Origin: Lamellibrachia satsuma
Lineage: Eukaryota > Annelida > Polychaeta > Sabellida > Siboglinidae
Assembly (NCBI GenBank): GCA_033239005.1
Contig: BSQZ01000068.1
Span: forward strand, 2,349,001-2,413,000
Direction of reading: 5' to 3'
Length of the DNA: 64,000 bases
Shown here: positions 57,973-64,000 of the stretch, in pieces
How the letters are laid out: the number at the start of each line of letters is the position of its first letter
Numbering within the stretch: position 1 is the stretch's first letter
Position numbers and translations under genes: made by a program
Notes under the pieces: model-generated
The model's database searches: none
What the model was told of the DNA's origin: nothing
What the model saw: the letters and a program-made list of their open reading frames with translations, nothing else

Positions 57973-58305
57973 TCATGGTTCATCGCTATCTCCTATTCTG
58001 TCGTAGAATGCAGTAGTCATGTTCACACATGTCTTATGGGTCAAGTAGTCGCAAGTATCGCGGGCCAGGGTTCTCTGGTTTACTTTGCATGCTTTTGTGC
58101 AGACAACACAGGGGAATCTAGGTCGCTTAGGGCCTGGGTTGGGTTCAATTCCACTGATGAGTAGGAGGATTTGTTTGTGAGATGTCTGTAGCGGTGACGT
58201 TGCAAGGGGTTGCTTCCTATCTAACTTGTGACAACCATGTCGAAGCCACAATACTACGTGGTGCAATGCTGACAGGACTACTTGTGTTAAGTGCGTCTCT
58301 GCCAT
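57973..58305 (-). pseudogene. LINE ORF1 fragment with 2A-like motif and PHD-like finger
   Basis: The minus strand reads KQILLLISGIEPNPGPKRPR, a 2A-like sequence (consensus D-x-E-x-N-P-G-P, here with Gly instead of the first Asp). It is followed by FPCVVCTKACKV and CDYLTHKTCVNMTT, a PHD-type Cys/His pattern. 2A sequences make ribosomes skip a peptide bond and are known at the N-terminus of non-LTR retrotransposon proteins in several invertebrates. The fragment ends at a stop near 57973. Confidence 0.75.
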
Positions 58306-58366
58306 GGGTGGTTGTAAGCCCGTTTCACAATTGTAGAAGACGTGCGGGAAACAACAAAGGTCGGCA

Positions 58367-58462
58367 ATTCATAACTTCCCCTGGGCGATGTGATCAGTGA
58401 GGAGTGAAGTGAAGAATAACTTCCCCTGGGCGATGTGATCAGTGAGGAGTGAAGTGAAGAAT
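58367..58462. repeat. 46-bp direct duplication
   Basis: Two copies of a unit with AACTTCCCCTGGGCGATGTG and AGTGAGGAGTGAAGTGAA. Confidence 0.9.
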
Positions 58463-59055
58463 AAAGTAAATAGCCGAGAAGAAAGCTGGGATGGCGACAT
58501 TCGCACAGAGGCTGCCAACTTGGATTCAGCCCAATCACCGGATCCATAAATGTGCTGATTAAACTCAGTCACTCATTACATGACTGGTTTGGCTGTGCGT
58601 TTCATAAATTTTGAAAGATGTTAAAGTTAAAGAGCTTCCGGGCGATTTTTGATGTTATGAGCATGATAGTATCAGGAAATTTGGTGAAAAAGCATTTGCA
58701 ATCACAAGCTTTTCAAAAAGGCAACTAACCGGAACCGGAACACTAGTGTGTCGGTCGAACATTTGCTGATATATAATGATTTCACAGGTAAATCCAGTGG
58801 GTATTTTACATGTTTCATAAACCCTCAAAAATACAACAAGCCGTGACAATCTCAACGATTTCCGAGCAGAATTGAGAATTCACCTGTATTTCCAAATGTA
58901 ACTAATTGTGGTAAGATTTTAATTTGCCTTTGGATTCATGCCAACATTTTCAAACTATTTTCTTTAAATTGTCACATCCTCATTGAACATTATCATTAAA
59001 AAACATGCTGTGTGACATTCATGAAAATTACGACCTCGTTTTTTAGAGAAAAAAA
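58463..59055. other. Nothing recognised
   Basis: Unique non-coding sequence. Confidence 0.4.
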
Positions 59056-59365
59056 CTGCGTGCGTGCAGTGCACAGTGCAGTGCAGTGCATTGCGCAGTG
59101 CAGTTCGATGCAATGCAGTGCAGGGCAATGTGCAGTGCACGGTGCAATGCACAGTGCAACGCGTTGTGCAGTGCAGTATCCAATCAAATGCGCAGTGCAA
59201 TGCAATGCGCAGTGCAATGCAGCAGTCGGTGCAGTGCAATGTGCAGCGCAGTGCAGTGCAGTGCGCAATGGAGCAATGCAGTGCAGCATTGCGCAATGCA
59301 GTGCGCAATGCAGCAGTACACAGTGCAGTGCACTGCACATTGTACTGTGCACTGCACTGCACTGA
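59056..59365. repeat. GCAGT/GCAAT simple-sequence array
   Basis: Imperfect 5- and 10-bp repeats of GTGCAGTGCAAT type. The last 45 bp (around 59320-59365) turn into their own reverse complement, giving a perfect-looking hairpin (CAGTGCACTG motifs). Open frames on both strands are by-products. Confidence 0.92.
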
Positions 59366-59830
59366 CTGGCGCACATTTAAGAGAGATGCAAGTTTGTTAT
59401 TTTGGCTACAGTTGCTTGAGCTTTCATCAAAACCAGAGGGTGTTGATGAGGTCAGAGTGTGGACTGGTGGACCTGACAATCAGTTTAAGAACAAGTTTGT
59501 AATGGTTATTACGAGGCTGCTCTCTGAACGACATGGCGTCAAACTTATCTCGAACTTCAGTGCTACAAGTCACAGCAACGGGCCTGTGGATGGGATAGGC
59601 GCAGCACTAAAACGTTCTGCTACATGTCAGGTGAAAACAAGTAAATGCATCATCAATGGTGCTGCTGACTTTTATTAAGCAATTCAACAGTCAACAGTAA
59701 AAGTCACTCTGGCATCGACTGAATCTGTAGGAGAACTAGCCACATCACTAAACTTGGAGAATGCATTTGAAGAAGCAGTGCTGATCCCGGGAATCTCTGC
59801 TTGATATTGCATTGAGCTGGTAGGATCTGA
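59366..59830 (+). pseudogene. Fragment of an uncharacterised transposon-associated protein family
   Basis: Reads RVWTGGPDNQFKNKFVMVIT and then SNFSATSHSNGPVDGIGAAL followed by KRSATCQV. The pattern VWTDGP..QFKN...F.ATSHGKGPVDGIGG..KR is widespread in invertebrate genomes, in repeated, transposase-like predicted proteins of unknown function. Here the start is lost in the GCAGT array and a TAA at about 59676 interrupts the frame. Confidence 0.5.
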
Positions 59831-59889
59831 CTATATCTTGCCATGGACGATTCTCATAGCAATGGTCTCCATCAAGGTCAGATTGTTGC

Positions 59890-60130
59890 CGCTAGGATCC
59901 ACGGGAAGCACCGTGATGTTACGTACATCTACATGGGAAGCGCCGTGATGTTACGTACATTTATATGGGAAGCGCCGTGATATTACGTACATCTACATGG
60001 GAAGCGCCGTGATGTTACGTACATCTACATGGGAAGCGCCGTGGTGTTACGTACATCTACATGGGAAGTGCCGTGATGTTACGTACATCTACATGGGAAG
60101 CGCCGTGATGTTACGTACATCTACATGGCT
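59890..60130. repeat. 32-bp tandem repeat
   Basis: Seven copies of a unit containing ACATGGGAAGCGCCGTGATG and TTACGTACATCT. Confidence 0.95.
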
Positions 60131-60523
60131 GAGGTGAGCGCGCAACATATATGACATATTGCCTTTTTTCGTGACTATGCAAATTTACATTCATTCGTTT
60201 CAAAACATGGAATGTAAACTAACCTGTCAATATGAAATAATGTGAATGTTAATATAATAATAGTAATACAATAAAATAGTATAGGTAATAAAAAATAAGT
60301 TACAATGTACATTATTCAGTACAAATTTACTATCCTAACCCTCACTACACTGTGCGTATACCATTATAGTATCAGTTCATGTGAAATTATTGTATTAAAT
60401 TGAGTGTTTCTTTGGCTTTTCTTCCAGATGCTGCAGCTGGATAGCAAGGATGTTTGTTTGAATTTCCTGAACAGAAGTGGTAATCTGGCCATCTGACGTG
60501 GACCACTCATGGCAGCCCATCGA

Positions 60524-60525
<2 letters not shown>
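60131..60525. other. Nothing recognised
   Basis: AT-rich non-coding. Confidence 0.4.
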
Positions 60526-60568
<43 letters not shown>

Positions 60569-60579
60569 ATGCCGACCCG

Positions 60580-60671
<92 letters not shown>
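60526..60671. repeat. Duplicated (TA)n with shared flank
   Basis: Two TA blocks (60526-60565 and 60583-60671), each followed by ATGCAATGCCGACCCGGATG; the unique flank was duplicated with the repeat. Confidence 0.93.
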
Positions 60672-60674
<3 letters not shown>

Positions 60675-61320
60675 GCAATGCCGACCCGGATGTAGTTAGC
60701 AATAGGGGTCAACTTGCCTTTCCAGCCAACAGTCTTGAGGACGCCAGGAACATGGTTCTGAACATGCCAGAAATCAAATATGTTTATTTGAAGTAGTCGT
60801 AAGGCGCATGCATATGTAACAGTTCACGATCGCACATGAATTTTTATATTTATTTATAAAACTATACTTTGCATAGTTTACGAAACCTCGTTGACTATGC
60901 GTATAGAGTTTATCTTTCACAATTTAGGGGGTATCGTTTAATGTTATTTTAGATTGTGTTTTACAGATTTTACGCTTTGCAAATGAATGTTTAATACCAA
61001 CAATGTGAATGTCATGTTGTCTGCGCGTATTCTGGTTATGTATGTTTATGTTTGTAATTAACTGCCAATGTTATAGGCAGGCAGGTAATTAATTATGTAT
61101 GAATTTATAATAAAACTTAAGTTCTTGCAATACTTGCATATTTTTTACTGTTAACGGATTCATAGTTTTAAATAGTGGTGAAGTTTTTTCATTATATTTG
61201 TTCTCCGTAATTATCCATATTGCCGTTTTTTAAGCTTATTTATTCTTTCACATTGAAACTCCCTTATTGTCAGACAGTAATTTATTTGTGGCACTAGTAT
61301 ATTATAAAGCATGATTCTCA
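60672..61320. other. Nothing recognised
   Basis: AT-rich non-coding. Confidence 0.4.
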
Positions 61321-62340
61321 ACGGCATTTCTTGTTTAAGTCTGTTTAGTGTCCCGATTATTAAATCTGTTTAGTGTCCCGATTATTCTCGCGCATTTATT
61401 TGATATATGCTCAGAGTGTTTCTTCCAATTTAAATGTGTATCAAGTCAGTCCCAGAAAATTCAATTCATTAACTTTTTCTATAATGATATTATTGATTTT
61501 AGGAGCGGGTGCTTCTATATGTTTTCTATGCATGTGGAAGACCATGCATTTATATTTAGCTAGGTTTAGTGACAGTTCGTTAATTTTAAATAGTTCGTTA
61601 TTTATTAGCAAATCGCTATCTACATTTGTGCGTTTACGAAATTACTCAATGAGCTTAATAATGTGGTTTCATCTGCACATGATATAAAATTAAGCACTTG
61701 ACTGGCCTCTGAAAAATCATTAATATATATTATGAATAATAGTGGTCCAAGTATTGAGTCCTGAGGCGCACCAGTAGCTATGTGCAGTATATCATATTTT
61801 ATGTCATCAGTTTCTACAAATTGTATTCTATTGATTTATGGCGTAGAAAGCTTTCGACAAATAAAGAAATGTACTAATTGGTGCCTCAGTATTGGTGCCT
61901 CAGTATTGGTGCCTCAGTATGGTCCATTTATGATTCTGTCTACCAATTCTAGTGCAGCGTACTCGGTTGAGTGGCCATCTCTAAATCCATATTCATTATT
62001 GGCAAAAAGTTTCTTGCTTTCCAGATATGAGGACAGTTGATTTGCAAGGATTTTTTTCATAACCTTAGAGACAACCGGTAGGAGGGATACTGGTCGGTAA
62101 TTATTAATCATTGCTGGATTTCCTCTTTTTAAATATTGGAATAACTTTTGCCACTTTTAGTTTATCGGGGAATATCCCTGTATCAAAAACCTGTGTTACT
62201 AAAAACGTCAGAGATTTGATAATAGTTAGAGCTAGTTCTTTAAATAATTTGCTCGAGATCCCACCAAATCCACTACTATTTTTTGTTGGAAGTTTGTCTA
62301 TTGTTTTTAGTATTGTTTGTTGATCGATATCGTTTAATAC
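61321..62340 (-). pseudogene. CR1/jockey-like LINE reverse transcriptase, broken
   Basis: Minus strand: NNYRPVSLLPVVSKVMKKIL, then FRDGHSTEYAALELVDRI, then after a gap GAPQDSILGPLLFIIYINDF and CADETTLL in place of the catalytic ADD (one essential Asp is lost). Stops and frame changes are scattered through it. A 14-bp repeat (TTGGTGCCTCAGTA, three copies near 61880-61918) has expanded inside it. Confidence 0.85.
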
Positions 62341-62720
62341 AAACTAATGATTTAGTTTTTTCTTTAGGTGGTAGTGTTAAATTTTTTTTTACCCGAGTAA
62401 GTTATATTACTTGTCAGGTTTATCCCAATATTTGTCATGTGAAAATGCATTAAATATATTGTTTATAGATTTCAATAGATGATACTGTGCTATTTTAGGA
62501 ACATTATATGTGGATGCGCAAAAAAGCATAGTCGAAAAACACAAACAGAAACTCAACATAGGTTGTCTGCGATGTGGAGTAACCGGCTCTGTGTCGGACA
62601 TTATATCAAAATATAATGTGATGCAAATAATATAATGCGAACAATGACAACAAGTCCGCTTCCTAACTATCGCTCAAGCACTAAGCGTATACAAAAAAAA
62701 AATCAAAAAGCGGTATATTA
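62341..62720. other. Nothing recognised
   Basis: AT-rich non-coding. Confidence 0.4.
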
Positions 62721-62721
62721 T

Positions 62722-62997
62722 ATCAAAATATTATGTGATGCAAGTAATATAATGTAAACAATGGAGGTAACAACTGATGCGGTGTCATCTTGTCGGACAC
62801 CAACACAATACAAAATATTATGTGATGCAAGTAATATAATGCAAACAATGGAGGTAACAACTGATGCGGTGTCATCTTGTCGGACACCAACACAATACAA
62901 AATATTACGTGATGCAAGTAATATAATGCAAACAATGGAGGTAACAACTGATTCGGTGTCATCTTGTCGGACACCAACACAATACAAAATACAAGTA
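62722..62997. repeat. 87-bp tandem repeat
   Basis: Three full copies of a unit containing ATGGAGGTAACAACTGATGC and TCTTGTCGGACACCAACACA. The unit is a multiple of three and free of stops in several frames. Confidence 0.95.
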
Positions 62998-63480
62998 TAG
63001 CATTGATTGTCAGTGTACCTCAGCAAGTGCGACACAGTTAGTAATTGTTTAAGTCTCGTGGGGAGTTGATCCTCTTAATCAAGTTGTTGTTTTCCTTGAT
63101 AACAACGTGTCCATTGTGAGTCCAGCAGTCTGCTATCTTTTTTATGCATGTAATTTTCTTGTTTGGAATGCCATCAATGATCTTCTCATTGTAAAGTCCT
63201 CGTTGATTTAAAGACGAAGTGATTCTTTAGGAAACACCGAGCGCTGTAGACTGTGTCGCGTATTCGTTCGGATTTAAATCTTATGATCGTAGATATGGGA
63301 CGTGCGGGGCCAGTCTGGCGCTACCTTTTCGTGATGGCTTATTAGAAGGCATGTCAAGGGACTTTGTGTAACGCCGTAAAGTGGTAACGCGGATCACACA
63401 ATTGTTGTCTACAACTTGTCACGCTTGACTGGTCAGCGAGTCAACGGTCAGCAAGTCCACTTCCCAACTATCGCTTGTGG
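62998..63480. other. Nothing recognised
   Basis: Unique sequence. Confidence 0.4.
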
Positions 63481-63489
63481 TCAGGGCTG

Positions 63490-63645
63490 GGGTCAATTCC
63501 AAAGGAATTGGAATTAATCAATTCATTTCCAAGTCCAAATCCGGAATTGGTGCGGAATTGGAATTGAAAGATTTTGAATGAGAGGAATTGGAATTGGAAT
63601 TGACAAATTTTTAACAAAAGGAATTGGAATTGAATGGAAAGGAAC
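63490..63645. repeat. GGAATT-rich simple repeat
   Basis: Repeated GGAATTGGAATTG phrases with interruptions. Confidence 0.9.
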
Positions 63646-63689
63646 TGAGCATCTGATTTTTTGTGACATCAACCAATATTTTTCTAGCC

Positions 63690-63879
63690 TGTTGTAGGCG
63701 GCTATGTGTATAATAATGCTATCAACTCATGCATTGAGGATCTGAAAACTGAAATCCTGTCATTCATGCCAGTATCTTATGATTTCTTTATGTTGCCACT
63801 TGCCAGCGGGTTAATGAAGGGTTCCAGACTGGCTTTATTAGAAACATCAAATATATTTTCAACTGTTTACAGACCTGGT
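63690..63879 (+). CDS. Possible host exon, unknown product
   Basis: Open from an acceptor-like TTTTTCTAG (ending near 63689) to a donor GTAAGT at 63880. It encodes a segment with NNAINSCIEDLKTEILSFMP and LPLASGLMKGSRLALLETSN. The composition is that of a globular protein and both splice sites are good, but I recognise no family. A transposon-derived origin is possible. Confidence 0.35.
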
Positions 63880-64000
63880 AAGTTAGCCTTTTTACACCTA
63901 TGAAAAGACACTTATTGGCAGGCTACAGCCATGCGGTTGATCAATCAGTAATCACTGATTACTAATCAGAGATCAATGACCACTGACCAACACTACAAAG

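Noticed and set aside
59012..59376. Cys/Gln-rich open frames over the GCAGT array on both strands
   Set aside because: Simple-sequence by-products with no start context.

Overview
This is eukaryotic, almost certainly invertebrate metazoan, DNA. It is AT-rich and intron-rich, with about fifteen long (TA)n tracts, many minisatellites and many broken LINE and LTR-retrotransposon fragments. The repeat spectrum would suit a mollusc or another lophotrochozoan, but nothing here fixes the species.

1-13.4 kb (perhaps to 24.5 kb): a minus-strand host gene. Six exons with canonical splice sites and fully compatible phases encode the N-terminal part of an NWD1-like protein (DUF4062-type domain followed by NACHT/WD proteins). 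Its introns hold minisatellites of 36, 39 and 33 bp, a CR1-like LINE fragment and RTE-like LINE fragments. 14-31 kb: a transposon graveyard with dispersed LTR-like repeats, a minus-strand jockey/CR1-like LINE, Ty3/gypsy pol pieces, a long CR1/L2-like LINE at 20.2-23.0 kb and an RTE fragment at 27.5-28.2 kb.

31,582-48,498 is the centrepiece: a 16.9-kb Maverick/Polinton (adintovirus-like) element, here called element A. It has 67-76-bp terminal inverted repeats beginning AG and ending CT in top-strand reading, and a perfect 6-bp target duplication GTCGTG. Its plus strand carries, in order: a spliced gene with an RPA-type OB fold; a zinc-finger/OTU-like/protein-primed family B DNA polymerase; a packaging ATPase; two small conserved Polinton proteins; a chromodomain retroviral-type integrase; a membrane protein; a penton-like minor capsid protein; a second minor capsid protein; a double jelly-roll major capsid protein; and an adenain-like protease. 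A two-exon gene of unknown function lies on the minus strand of the left arm. Several major genes are interrupted by stops or frameshifts, so the copy looks dead although its ends are intact.

48.5-51.3 kb (plus 31.50-31.58 kb on the other side) appears to be a degraded relative, element B, into which element A inserted. It holds a homologue of A's minus-strand exon, a NADAR (YbiA-like) pseudogene absent from A, and a decayed homologue of A's RPA-like gene. 51.7-64 kb: a 44-bp minisatellite, a LINE ORF1 with an SGNH-hydrolase domain, a tRNA-derived SINE with a palindromic tail, a LINE ORF1 with a PHD-like finger and a 2A-like motif, a GCAGT-rich simple repeat, further tandem repeats, a minus-strand LINE reverse transcriptase and a possible host exon at the right edge.
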